NCBI GenBank assembly: GCA_020137815.1
Contig: CM035351.1
Span: 6,593,397 to 6,657,396, forward strand
Length of the DNA: 64,000 bases
Reading direction: 5' to 3'
Source: Hormiphora californensis
Taxonomy: Eukaryota > Ctenophora > Tentaculata > Cydippida > Pleurobrachiidae
Shown here in pieces: positions 46,480-57,053 of this stretch. The translations under genes and the position numbers were made by a program. The notes below the pieces were generated by a model that saw only the letters and a program-made list of their open reading frames with translations, had not been told where the DNA came from and ran no database searches. Each line of letters begins with the position of its first letter. Within the stretch, counting starts at the first letter, position 1.

Positions 46480-48317
46480 GGTTGGAGAGGTGATAAACTG
46501 ACACTCATTCTCATCCGTCTTGTCATAGCAATCATAATTAGTATCACAGTGCTCTGTGAACTTGTAGCACTGTCCACTCGCACAAGTGAGCTCTGGGCAG
46601 CTGTTACACCCTGAGAATATCTCCTCTCCATTCAGTGAAAACAGGTACTTCCCTCGACTCTCCTAGGGGTGGGTGGTTGAGTGGGTTACAATAAAATCCT
46701 GGGTGGGTGGGGTTAACATTAATTAAGATTTGTAAAGTTGGTTGACTTCAAGAAGATACTTGATCTTGCAATCTTGATAAAGACTTGAGCTATGCGCCTT
46801 CTTCTTCCATTAGGATAGATCAAAGATAAGTTGTCATGTTTAGAACCTCCACAATCAAATCCTATATATCACTCCCTTGTCAAGCAAGTAATAATTATCA
46901 AGTTACCACGTACCGAAGGGTAGAAACAGTTTATTTCAATTTCTATGTTCTGACGAAGAAAGAAATCTGAGTATTCGTACCATGTTGACATTGCACACGA
47001 TGTACAATCAACATTATTCATTTTCCTGAAATGATAAAACCATATTTTCATCAATACTGTGCATAAATCATTTATTGCACAATACCCTAAACGAGTGCAT
47101 TAATTTTCACTTTATCACTCTCTCTCGCTCTCTTTCTCTCTCTCCGGCCCTCCCTCTCTCCCTATCAAAGTTTTTATGTTTTCCGATCTCTTTTTTCATT
47201 TTCATTGTCCTCTAAACATGGATGCATGCAGAGAGTTTCTCTCTCCCCATTTATGTGTGCAGTAGCAACAAATGTCAAATAGTTTCGACATGTTCCTGTC
47301 AAGTATTTCACCTACACAGTCTTCAAAGTTTCAATGTGTTCCACTGACTCGTAGGGGAGGCCGGGAAGTGCAATGTTGTTTCTCAGGTCCCTGCAATAAG
47401 AAATGGGCTTACTGGTTCAATGTTTATGTGTGTGTGGGTTTGTGCAACTAGGGTTTACAGTGAAATCTCCCATGACAGGGCGGACACACACATACAACTA
47501 TGTGATTGAGTAAGTACAGTTACAGGTCGTTTCCTGCTCTTCAATAATACAGACCAGGCATGAGGGAGATCAAGAGGTGAGAATGAGGGATTGCATATAA
47601 CACTGCAATGACCGGTACTCCAATATCGCCATGTGACACACATGTGGGAGCTGCATGGGTTTGTTCACGTGCAGTTACCGGAAGGGAAGGGGACAATCTC
47701 AGGTTACTTACAAGTTGATAAGGTGGCTATTGTAGGAGAAAACTCCATCAGGGAGAGTACTGATAACGTTGTTTGAGAGATTTCTAGAGGGGGATAGAGC
47801 TGGGTTAGGGGCGGAAAGAATGCAGCTCGGATAAGAGACAAATCGGAAAATACAAATTAAACTCACAGTGTTTGAAGTAAGTAGTTTTGTGAAAACGCAT
47901 TCTTATCTACCGTTTTAATACGGTTCTGGTCAATATACCTGAAGAATAACTGTATGTAATAATCTGGATTGACCTTAAAGACTGTCATAAAAAGTATGTT
48001 GCTAACTTACAAATGTGTTAAGTTATGAAACCGGGAAAAGGTGTCCCTTGTCAATGTTGACAATCTGTTTTTCGATAGGATTCTGAAAAGATAACCGTTA
48101 GTTGGGATAGCCAGCTATTATAACAGTGAGTAATTCATTAGTAAAAAGACTGTCTCAGCGACACTCACAGTGTTTTGGTGTTTGATGGGATATCTAAGGG
48201 AAGTGAGTCAACTCCCGCACTAGAGCAGGACACATGGTCCGTTTCGCAGGAACAAACTGTCGGACAACTCCTTACAACTCGGGATATCAATGAAACAACG
48301 AACAGATAATATAACAT
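40950..48317 (-). CDS. Single-pass receptor with LRRs, six LDL receptor class A modules and PPxY tail
   Basis: Minus-strand exons: 48317-48169 (signal peptide, Cys-rich LRRNT), 48082-48011, 47938-47867, 47783-47712 (72-bp LRR exons, e.g. [14 protein letters not shown]), 47390-47316, 47025-46914 (LRRCT-like, DCTSC). LDL-A modules follow, one per exon, at 46662-46477, 45040-44908, 43657-43535, 43208-43077, 42026-41919 and 41786-41649, most with the calcium-binding pattern CDG...DCxDxSDExxC. The last exon, up to about 41270, holds a membrane segment ([20 protein letters not shown]) and a tail with RLPPAYSE, a PPxY motif for NEDD4-type WW domains, plus PPPRY. Its start is unclear: the phase from exon 12 needs a change in a 10-G run at 41242-41251. 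LRR plus LDL-A recalls relaxin-type receptors, but no seven-helix domain is present. The ligand is unknown. Confidence 0.8.
42030..43076. other. Long intron of the LRR/LDL-A gene
   Basis: No exon is seen. There is a short palindrome GCCCGCTCGCCCTACGGGCG at 42127-42147, and possible repeat sequence at 42620-42880. I cannot name an element. Confidence 0.35.
44086..44165. repeat. Small double hairpin
   Basis: TGACAATCCATCACAATCCG is directly followed by its complement (to about 44125). A second hairpin CGAAATA...TATTTCG flanks GGATTAATCC. Probably a remnant of a fold-back element in an intron. Confidence 0.6.
45508..45672. mobile_element. pogo/Tigger-like MITE
   Basis: A 165-bp element starting CAGTCGGACCCCGATTTAAC and ending with the complement (CCGACTG), flanked by TA on both sides (45506-45507, 45673-45674). 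The internal phrase CCCCGATTTAACGG is repeated several times. TIRs of the CAGTCGGACC type and a TA target duplication are typical of pogo/Tigger elements (Tc1/mariner superfamily). Non-autonomous; in an intron of the receptor gene. Confidence 0.85.
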
Positions 48318-48946
48318 GGCATCATACAGCTGGAAAATTTAGCTGTAAAAAGATTAACATTTAAAATGTTTAGTACGGTTAAGCTCAATAGGAATCCGAC
48401 TAGAGACTCTCTCTTGGAGAGCAAATAATGTTAAATTTTCAATAAACATTTCCCTGCTTTACTAATCACACCGAGATCTTCGAAGCAATTTCTTCGAAGA
48501 ACCGATCACAATCACACCGGGTTGGTTGGGTTGGTGCTTGCATGCGTATGACTATGTCTACACTCTACAATTTGTTCGTGTGTCATCCGCGCTCAGCTGT
48601 TCTCTCTAATTTCTAAAGTGTGTCATACGCGTGCAAGCACCAACTCAACCAACCCGGTGTGATTGTGATCCGTGCTTCGAAGAAATTGCTTCGAAGATCT
48701 CGGTGTGATCACGCCCTGATTGATCAACATCATTTGACGTTGGCGTATAGTGTATACTAGGCTGTGAACAAAGAAACGCCAAGTCGGATTTCAATTTGTC
48801 CACCCACCCTCGATTTGACACAAATTGTATCTGAGATATCGTCGGTCCTAGTAAGTTGGAAGATAGAGATTTAAAATTTCGAGGTTATGAAGAACTTGAA
48901 ATGTTATTTCTAACCCTTAAAAGATTAGTCTCTACCTTATCAGAGG
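48318..48946. other. 5' flank of the LRR/LDL-A receptor gene
   Basis: The presumed promoter region. It contains the fold-back element at 48465-48709. No other gene is seen. Confidence 0.4.
48465..48709. mobile_element. Fold-back MITE of 245 bp
   Basis: The left arm ATCACACCGAGATCTTCGAA is complemented at the right end. Arms are about 90-100 bp with small differences, such as ACCGATC against GATCCGTG. It sits 150 bp upstream of the receptor start codon. Confidence 0.85.
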
Positions 48947-49054
48947 GTGGAGCTACAACCTGCAGGCTGCAATGCAAACAGAGACGGACAGTTTCAAAAA
49001 AGTCAAGAACTTCGAAAATTCAAAAAATTTGAGAATTCAACTTTTTTATTTTTT

Positions 49055-49850
49055 AAAAAGATAATTCGCGCGCCGCGGCACCAAAATGCCGCGTTCAAAA
49101 AAATATCTCGCGCGTCACGTCATTCTGTTCTGTTCTGTTCTGTTCTGTTCTGTTCTGTTCTGTTCTGTTCTGTTCTGTTCTGTTCTGTTCTGTTCTGTTC
49201 TGTTCTGTTCTGTTCTGTTCTGTTCTGTTCTGTTCTGTTCTGTTCTGTTCTGTTCTGTTCTGTTCTGTTCTGTTCTGTTCTGTTCTGTTCTGTTCTGTTC
49301 TGTTCTGTTCTGTTCTGTTCTGTTCTGTTCTGTTCTGTTCTGTTCTGTTCTGTTCTGTTCTGTTCTGTTCTGTTCTGTTCTGTTCTGTTCTGTTCTGTTC
49401 TGTTCTGTTCTGTTCTGTTCTGTTCTGTTCTGTTCTGTTCTGTTCAGGTTCTGTTCAGTTTCTGCTCAGGTTCTGTTCAGGTTCTGTTCAGGTTCTGTTC
49501 AGTTTCTGCTCAGGTTCTGTTCAGGTTCTGTTCAGGTTCTGTTCAGGTTCTGTTCAGTTTCTGTTTAGGTTCTGTTCAGGTTCTGTTCAGGTTCTGTTCA
49601 GTTTCTGTTCTGTCCAGGTTCTGTTCAGGTTCTGTTCAGATTCTGTTCAGGTTCTGTTCAGGTTCTGTTCAGGTTCTGTTCATGTTCTGTTCAGGTTCTG
49701 TTCAGGTTCTGTTCAGGTTCTGTTCAGGTTCTGTTCAGATTCTGTTCAGGTTCTGTTCAGGTTCTGTTCAGGTTCTGTTTAGGTTCTGTTCAGGTTCAGC
49801 TCAGGTTCCGTTCAGGTTCTGTTCTGTTCTGTCAGATCTAGCTCGGCCTT
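49055..49850 (+). repeat. (TGTTC)n satellite array with degenerate right part and GC-rich left end
   Basis: About 64 perfect TGTTC units (49126-49445) are followed by about 390 bp of variants with CAGGTTCTGTT phrases. The GC-rich left end (TCGCGCGCCGCGGCACCA, then ATGCCGC and TCTCGCGCGT) recurs inverted at 59230-59292, also next to a TGTTC-type array. This marks one repeat family. The long open frames across it are artefacts of the 5-bp period. Confidence 0.9.
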
Positions 49851-51712
49851 CAGTCATGCAGTCTCTATCTCTTGCTCCACGTTAGAATTAGATTTGTGGC
49901 CTGTTTAATACACTCTGAGTATGACATGATAGTGGTTACAAATTGTAACTAACTGCTCAGTGGTTACACTTCTTCACCGACTTCTCGCCTTCTCCTACTC
50001 CTCCCTCTTTCTTTGACAATGTGAGGGATTGTGGCAGCCTTCATTGGCTGATTGCGGGGGCGTGTATATCATCACGTGGGAGAAAATCATGCATCTCCTG
50101 ATCCCCTCTCCACTCTCTCTCCACTCTCCATGTGTGTTTAAACACAACTAAGTGCACGTTTATTTGCAATAGATCTAGATACACGCTTCGTTTAGGATGC
50201 ATTATATGACCTGTTGAGTTACTACTCTCTAGTTACAATATCTGCAGCAATCAAGTACGTTACCTTGAGTATCAAGGCACTACCTCGTACCCTGTTTTGC
50301 TCGATCTCTGCTTTGAGAAAGAGAGAAGCAGTCAGAGTGTGTCAATCTCAATCTCATATTGCCCCTCATTACATCAGACTTGAGATTCGCAGTGTATTAT
50401 AGTATTATTGAGGATCATGTAACGGCCCGCCGGTGCACTATTATATTAGTTCCAGCTGCAAACTATCATTTCCACTGCGTTGTCAGCTGGCTGCAGCAGA
50501 GCCTTTTTTGTTGTTGTTTGTGCCTCCCACTTCCAACCCACAGCTGCTTCATGGTCCAGCGTGACCAGATCATCAATCGTAGAAACGTTTCCCAGAATTA
50601 TCAGCGTGATACTAGCTGTCCCCCCCCAACCCCACCCCAAGAATCAGAGCGTACCACTCCATGATGGTAATTAGTAACGTATGTTCTATTTCTGTTGCAA
50701 GGATTAATTTCGGGGGATTAAACCAGTTAGTCTCATCAAAACTGAGCCTACTTTTGCCAACCGGCCGAATGATAAAAAGGGCGTTTTCCTCTTCTTCTAG
50801 AACTTAAAATTCTGGAAGAAGAGGAAAATGATTGCTTCAACTTTTTACTTGAACCAAGTTGGCGATGACCTCTTCCGAACTTTCGGCTTTTGAGAAATGA
50901 TTTATATTATAAATTTTCTTCTACATATTTGAATAACTGACCAAAATTGCGAACACACACGAGGATGCCATTAGAACAGTTGATAGTTATTCTTGTGCTG
51001 GTCCTTTAGAAAATCAAGTAACCCAGACACTGGGGTGCAAAACGCTTAAATATGTGTTTCTCTCTCCCGATGCATACATTATCTTTTAATAATTAGTACA
51101 CTTACTACACTTAGAGTCGCTGAGTGTTGATGTTAAAGTGTTATACCGCTGTTATATAGCTGGTAGAACTTGGGTTGCATGCAATGCATGACAATACAAT
51201 CAGCATCCTAGCTGTATACATTAATGAGCTGTAAAGTTCCGGTAGAGCTAGAGTACGTTGCGGAGAGTTCGAGTGTTACCATGGTAACTAAAGAGTGCGA
51301 AACATGAACACGGGCTCCTGGGCATGAGTCCCCCTAACTAATGTCTACAGTAATTACATTTAAATGCTAGTTTTGTTCAAGAATAGTTCAAGAATAGTAT
51401 CATTCTTAGAATACCGAACAATGATGATTGGTTGCTTTTTCTTTTGCTTTTGCTTAGCTCTTATGTGTATTCTCAAAAGTGGCAAAACTAAAGGAATCCT
51501 CTAAGCTTGAGCTATGTAGAGGGATTGCAAAATAAACAACATCGGTCATTGATTATTCATCTTTTGAAAGATTTTCAAATTTAGGGCTCCCTACCTTTCA
51601 GATCACTATTCAGTTTTTTGTTCCTTGTTTGCCCTGATAAGAACTTAACCTAGACCTCATTCTGATCTTAGCAGATTGCTGCTGCTATATGGTACTTCGT
51701 GGCACCTCAAAC
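49851..51712. other. Intergenic
   Basis: No gene, RNA or clear repeat is recognised apart from a short complementary pair (AGAAGAGGAAAA) at 50786-50830. Confidence 0.4.
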
Positions 51713-53668
51713 ATGAACATCGGCAATATGGTGAGTAGTGTACCCTAGTAATTAGACACCTGGAAGGGGTATTATAAGAGGTAGCTTAGGTCCGGAATGA
51801 TATGGGATCTCTTTTCTAGTGTACTATCCATGTTGTGACGCGTGTCAGCTCTGAGATCCGACAGACTGGCAACATATTTCAACTTTTTTTTGTACAATTA
51901 TACACTGCAACATGCAACTGATCTTAGTCAATTGTCATGAATCACCCCCCCCCCCCCTTTTCAGTTGTGTGGTCTGAACTGTTCCACGACAGCTGCAAGT
52001 GAGGAGGGTAAGCGGAGAAAGAAGACCCAGCCCCGTCACGAACAATGTGTCAATGTTAGATACGATGGAGCCGGACCTGAGAGATCGTATGTGCCACGAC
52101 ACAAAATACCCTGGAACACTTCATTCCCCATGTACATCCCAAAACAGGTATCCCGATTGAATTCTAATGTTCGAATGTTTAATGTCAAAAACAAGTCCTT
52201 TGTTGCGATTTTAAAATTTAAAAGCTTCCAATCCAATGATACTATGTTTCAGTATACCCACTATGACGTGCTGCGACAACCAAAGTGGGCCGATCCACCG
52301 ATGGATTCCCACAAAACCAAACAGCCTGAGTACAACTTACTAGATGGGCCAATTGATAGAACCTCATTCGAGGGACACTATGAACTAGAAGAAGGGGTAC
52401 CAAGAAACCCAAGGGGTCGGACCGGCATGATAGGTAATATTTTGATTCAATTTGGCTGAACTTGTAGGTACTGCTGCTAAATATGTTTTAGAAGATGTGA
52501 ATAACTTATCTTATCCTCCCTTATAGGAAGGGGAATTCTGGGGCGATGGGGACCCAACCACACTGCCACTCCAATAATAACCAGGTGGGCCCGGGATGAG
52601 GAGGGAATAGCGCAGAGGATTAACGGAAAGGGTGTTCTGGAGGTCCTGGGGGTACAGACTAGTCTGGGTTGGGCTCTACCTTGTGAACTGATAGTCCCTG
52701 GCGACAGGATAGGTCTTAGTACAAGGAGGGTGCTGTTACGGAATTTGTTAAAGGATATCACGGAACGGTCCGTGGCCAACCAGCGCCTCCTTACTCTGAT
52801 TCAAGAGAACTGCTCTGAAACAACTATGTACGAGGTAACAGCTACTCTTTTTCATTGCACCAGCACGATTCCTACTGTAACTGTCTTAGTATAGTTTTTA
52901 GTTGAATTGTTCATACTTTCGGGAGCACAGACACAGTGTCAGGCGACTCAAGTAGGCTTTTTATGAAACAAGAAATCTGCTGATCTGTCGAAAAATTTGT
53001 TTGTGTGCATTCCACAAATCAAGCTGTTAGTTTGATGTGTGTACACACTCTCAGGGCGGTGCATGCACGATGCTCCCACACTGTTCATTCTTCTACAGCT
53101 AGAGCTCCTTTGATCTTCCCACTCTCTAACTACGTTTAACTATCTCACTCTCTATAACTTGATATTCATTCACACTCTCTCTATATCCCGCAACATGCAC
53201 ACACGTATGATAACCACATTTCTCAAGAGCTGCTACCACACCGACTCGACCAGTATCTTAACGTGCACCACACCTAGACTGTTCATTGTTTCACCGCCAC
53301 AAGACTTTCTATCGCCCTGTTCGACCCTATCTTGCCGCGCCCCGCACATTTTACAAATGTAAAGAACATAACAAGACTTCTAGAAGAAGTTACCCCACCG
53401 TCCTTATAACCCGCATCTAAATAAATAAAAATTTACAAACTGATCCCATACCTTTCTACAGGGATATGTGGACGATGCTAAGAACACGGATAACGCCTGG
53501 CTGGAAACCATCGCGACCAACTTCCACGACCCCTCCGGTGCTCTCTTTGGACAGTTTCCCTCTGGTGCGGAGTACCGCTGGGTGGCCGCTAACTATGAAC
53601 TAAACTTCTTCTGTCAGCATAAAAACTGGCTCGTCAGAGTAGTGGAATATCACCGGGCTCATTGGTGA
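51713..53668 (+). CDS. NUDT9-like ADP-ribose-binding protein with degenerate Nudix box
   Basis: Four exons (51713-51730, 51965-52433, 52527-52834, 53462-53668) join in frame to 333 residues, near the usual size of NUDT9 (about 350). Conserved stretches: QPKWADPP, RNPRGRTGMIGRGILGRWGP, NHTATPIITRW, and GYVDDAKNTDNAWLET; the last is also diagnostic for the TRPM2 NUDT9-H domain. The Nudix box region reads ALPCELIVPGDRIGLSTRRV then LLRNLL: the GG of the entry, the RE pair and the EE metal ligands are all replaced. NUDT9 hydrolyses ADP-ribose; this protein probably does not, but may still bind it, as argued for vertebrate TRPM2 (inference). I see no TRPM channel exons upstream, so it looks like a stand-alone protein. 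The 6-codon first exon is the least certain part. Confidence 0.82.
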
Positions 53669-54306
53669 TGATCATATCCCTGATATCTATATCCACAGCA
53701 ATTACATGCAGTGATGTATGAACACTGTTCAGAACAGTTGTGCACATCATGATTCATACAGCCATGATTTTGACCCAGTATTTTTGGGATGTTCAGCTCA
53801 ATTGAGCTCAATTGAGATCTCTCACATTGGAATTGTTTGCTCAGAGAGATTCAGTGTTCTTGATGTATTGCAGCCGAAAGAGACAAAAGTAGACGGCGGT
53901 AGAGAAAACGAATTAAAAATTTAAAAACTAGAAGGTTCTAGTAGAAGTTTGCCATCCGGCTATTAGAAATAAAAGAGAGAGACACAGAGAAAGAAAGAGA
54001 GACACAGAGAAAGAGAAAGGCACAAAAGGAAATTGATCTGCTTTTGCATCTCTTGATCTTGGGTAATGAGAAAAGATGGCATAGGGCAGAACAAATCTTA
54101 TTACTAAAAAAGCTCAGAATCACCTTGTTTTTTGACACTTGACTGCAGATATTTCGTAGCCAAACCATTCCGTGTTTTAATTTGTCAGACAACAGTGGCT
54201 GACTAGTCTAACTATAATCAATGCAAAAAGGACCCAAACGTTGTTGAGCTACTCAGCTCAACAACCCAAATGTGAACTTGATTCATCGACGACTTGTCTG
54301 GCGCTT
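53669..54306. other. Intergenic
   Basis: Short direct repeats (GAGCTCAATT, and GAGAGACACAGAGAAAG at 53980-54015). No gene is seen. Confidence 0.4.
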
Positions 54307-54376
54307 GACAGAACAGAACAGAACAGAACAGAACAGAACAGAACAGAACAGAACAGAACAGAACAGAACAGAACAG
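54307..54376 (+). repeat. (ACAGA)n array, left part, split by the LTR element
   Basis: About 14 units of GAACA end exactly at the 5' LTR. The array resumes at 58935 after the 3' LTR. Confidence 0.9.
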
Positions 54377-55218
54377 TGCGGGGTCACTTATATGTGCCCC
54401 CTGATTAATTATGGGCATAAATATGTTTTCGGGAATATATATATCATGATTTACATTCATGGCCACACACTTCATCCATTAGTCGTAATGGATATTAATT
54501 GGTTCCATGCACTGGTGCACGGATATAGGACTTCATCATCATATGTGGGGATATGTCCCACAGTAGTATTGTTGTATGATGTGACTAGGTAATCGTGTTT
54601 TAAGTACCGGCCCTAGCTTTCTAGAGGAGTTCATATCTTTCAAGAGGAGTTCCTGAATTACCAGAATTATGGGGATGCTCGTGCTGAAGTTCCTGAGATG
54701 GTTGTCTGTACAAATTGACTCTACAACCTTAGAGGATAGTTGGAGAGATTTGCCAGTTCCCTGTTCCTGCGTCAGAGATCACTGCCGTATGATTAAAACC
54801 AAATTACAAGAAGAGGTTGGTGGCTGGCGGTGTATCATGTCAGGGGACTTAGTGGTACCAATTATCTGAGTACTAATACTGGACTGCACGAGGAGGAATC
54901 GCCCTCACTTCTTTGGAGCTTGCTTTGTGAACTCACTTCTTTCGGATCTCGCTTTGTGGATTCACTTCTCCTATTTGGACTTTTAGATCTCTAGTGAGCT
55001 GTTTTGTGTACTGCTTCGGTACTTATTTATTTACCCCACATTATATTTCTTGTCGTATTAGTTAATTAAAATATACTAAAAACCACACTTGCATATTTCA
55101 TTATTCGCTCACAGTCACCTCAATATACCCGTGTGAGCAGTACAACGCAATGTCCGATCTAGCCAACCCGGTGCTCAGTCCAACGGTGAAAGGGGGATCC
55201 CAACAGGGGGGTCTTACA
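54377..55218 (+). repeat. 5' LTR
   Basis: Starts TGCGGGGTCACTTATATG and ends GGGGTCTTACA. Nearly identical to the 3' LTR. The gag ATG (55150) lies 69 nt before its right end, so part of gag is encoded within the LTR. Confidence 0.9.
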
Positions 55219-56493
55219 AATGGTGCTGACATACCAGGATTTGAACCTGGGAACAATGTGACAGCCGAAGCTTTCGAAAGAAAGCTTGATGATCTTTTGA
55301 GAAAGGAAAATCTTCATGATCTTCCTGAGGAAAACAAACAGGGGATAAAGGCTCTGCTAAAAATGCAGAGAGCTATGGGTGAAAATCATTTCCGAAATTA
55401 TGGAAATGATCATCGTCTACTTACCGCGGGTATGAACAGACCGCCGGTGTACTCACCTACCACCATGACTATAAGGCAGTTCATGTGTGGTTATGAAGCC
55501 TTTGTAAAAGGTTTGGGGTTGACTGAGTCAGCCATTATCAGGGGGTTTGTTACATATTTGCCTCCTAAATTGCAGGAGAGAATAACTGAGTCGGTGAACC
55601 TGGTTACTTCGTCATGGGCTGCGTACAAGCAAGGTGTACGGAAGATCCTAGAGGATAGCTCTAGGTATAATGAATTGAAGGCTCGATTCGATATCCTGAA
55701 GATTTGCCAGAAAGTTGGTGAGTCAGTGTATGAGTTCGGAGAGAGACTCCGAGACCTTGGTAACATCGGATTCCCTAATACGGATCCAAATGCGAGGAGT
55801 AATCGCGAATTGGTAATGAAGGATGCTCTAGCTGCGGGCATACTAAATGATGAGGTTAGCTTACAGCTAATCCGGGGCATTAACAGGATGGATTTCGATG
55901 AACTCCTTGAAGAGGCAGTTACCCTCGAGAGTTCACACCAGGCCCGGAACACCATCCGGAAGAAGGATGATGCTGTTGAAGTCTCAGTTCTCAGAACTGA
56001 AATTCCTTGGGGAGGCGGTTACCCAACTGAGGCTGGGAACAATAATGCACTACCTGGTCCCTCGGCCCCATGGCAGTTTGAGGGAGATGATTCTATCCGC
56101 GCTGATTACCAATATCAGGGTAATAGACCGACACGAAGTTGCTGGTATTGTGGTCGTTCGGGCCACCTAAAGAGGGATTGTATGGATTACTGGGACTCCA
56201 GAGAATATTACTCTGCAAGACAAGGAGGGTCTGGGTCATCCAATAGTTGGTATGGACCATCAAATGATTGGTCAGGCAATCAAAATAGTTGGTCGAGCAA
56301 TCGAAATGATTGGTCGGGGTTCGATAATTACCCTGATAACTTTGCACCGGTGGCGAGTAGAAATCAGGGTAGGAACCAACGGCGGGCAGTTAATATGATT
56401 AGTGAACAGGTGGGCACGAGTAGGAGTAACAATGTTACCCCAGGGACTACTCAAAGAGAGGGAGGAGTAACCCCTTTCTTTTCTTTAAACTAG
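55150..56493 (+). CDS. gag: Gag of LTR retrotransposon
   Basis: 447 residues. The middle (residues about 100-280) is helical and capsid-like (RQFMCGYEAFVKGLGLTES, LREL-type LRDLGNIGFPNTDP, VSLQLIRGINRMDFDELLEE). One CCHC zinc knuckle CWYCGRSGHLKRDC follows at about residue 330, and the C-terminus is Trp/Ser/Asn-rich (SNSWYGPSNDWSG repeats). Gag packages element RNA into particles. The TAG stop at 56491 follows directly after the heptamer TTTAAAC, where the protease frame is reached by a -1 shift. The start codon is inside the 5' LTR. No stop or shift damages the frame, suggesting selection or very recent origin. Confidence 0.88.
   Translation: MSDLANPVLSPTVKGGSQQGGLTNGADIPGFEPGNNVTAEAFERKLDDLLRKENLHDLPEENKQGIKALLKMQRAMGENHFRNYGNDHRLLTAGMNRPPVYSPTTMTIRQFMCGYEAFVKGLGLTESAIIRGFVTYLPPKLQERITESVNLVTSSWAAYKQGVRKILEDSSRYNELKARFDILKICQKVGESVYEFGERLRDLGNIGFPNTDPNARSNRELVMKDALAAGILNDEVSLQLIRGINRMDFDELLEEAVTLESSHQARNTIRKKDDAVEVSVLRTEIPWGGGYPTEAGNNNALPGPSAPWQFEGDDSIRADYQYQGNRPTRSCWYCGRSGHLKRDCMDYWDSREYYSARQGGSGSSNSWYGPSNDWSGNQNSWSSNRNDWSGFDNYPDNFAPVASRNQGRNQRRAVNMISEQVGTSRSNNVTPGTTQREGGVTPFFSLN
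55221..55238 (+). promoter_or_regulatory. Putative tRNA primer-binding site
   Basis: TGGTGCTGACATACCAGG starts 2 nt after the LTR. TGG is the complement of tRNA CCA. The following GGATTTGAACC matches the complement of a tRNA T-arm, though the spacing between the two is 2 nt longer than in a normal tRNA. The tRNA is not identified. Confidence 0.5.
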
Positions 56494-56530
56494 GTGTGCC
56501 CTCTAGTAGATCTACAGGGAGCTGGAGGGC
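56484..56530 (+). promoter_or_regulatory. -1 programmed ribosomal frameshift signal between gag and protease
   Basis: Heptamer T TTA AAC (56484-56490) is in the gag frame and directly precedes TAG. After a 7-nt spacer, GCCCTC (56498-56503) can pair with GAGGGC (56525-56530). Protease lies in the -1 frame, open from the heptamer. Heptamer, spacing and stem all fit the known X XXY YYZ type signal. Confidence 0.8.
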
Positions 56531-57053
56531 TCAACAGGTACGGGAGGCCAAACCGGTGGAAATCTTGAGTGATTTCCTTGCAGGAATTTTTGTTCCTATC
56601 AGAATCGGGAACCATATGGCGGAAGCCTTGTTAGACACAGGTGCGTGTGTCAATGTAATATCCACGGGTTTGGCGAATAAGGTTCTACGTGTAGTAGAGA
56701 TGGATCCATGTGAGTGGAATCTGGTTGGTATAGCAGGCACTCCTGTTAATTGTACAGGGAGGATAGATGGAATAATGGTAGGGCTAGGTCAACAAGTTGT
56801 GAACCTTAGGGCAGATTTTGTAGTTGCGGACATTCCGGAGCAACTAATCATTGGCCAGCCCATGTTAGTGAAACATGGTTGTATTGTGGATTTACACTCC
56901 AGTCTCCTTCATGTAGGAGGAAGGAAGATACCGCTCACTGTCAGGTCCCCAGACAGGAGAGCTAATGATATTGACGAAAAGTCCGGAACACGTGGTGGTG
57001 GAAAGTACAATTTGCGGCGAAGTATACAGCCACCGGAGAGATACATCGGGTAA
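56490..57053 (+). CDS. pro: Aspartic protease (retropepsin), expressed by -1 frameshift
   Basis: About 187 codons in the -1 frame relative to gag, open back to the slippery heptamer, with no ATG before the domain. Retropepsin marks: EALLDTGACVNVIS (catalytic DTG), a flap-like segment around GIAGTPVNCTG, and QLIIGQPMLVKHGCIVD near the C-terminal end. It would cleave Gag in the particle. The end, GGKYNLRRSIQPPERYIG, resembles the extreme C-terminus of gypsy-type Pol proteins, so the intervening RT, RNase H and integrase may have been deleted cleanly (inference). Other cellular retropepsins are possible, but the gag linkage makes that unlikely. Confidence 0.85.
   Translation, partial: LGVPSSRSTGSWRAQQVREAKPVEILSDFLAGIFVPIRIGNHMAEALLDTGACVNVISTGLANKVLRVVEMDPCEWNLVGIAGTPVNCTGRIDGIMVGLGQQVVNLRADFVVADIPEQLIIGQPMLVKHGCIVDLHSSLLHVGGRKIPLTVRSPDRRANDIDEKSGTRGGGKYNLRRSIQPPERYIG

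Noticed and set aside
48947-49885. 312-codon open frame of FCSVL repeats
   Set aside because: It is produced by the TGTTC 5-bp period, which yields the same pentapeptide in all frames. There are no splice or codon signals of a gene.
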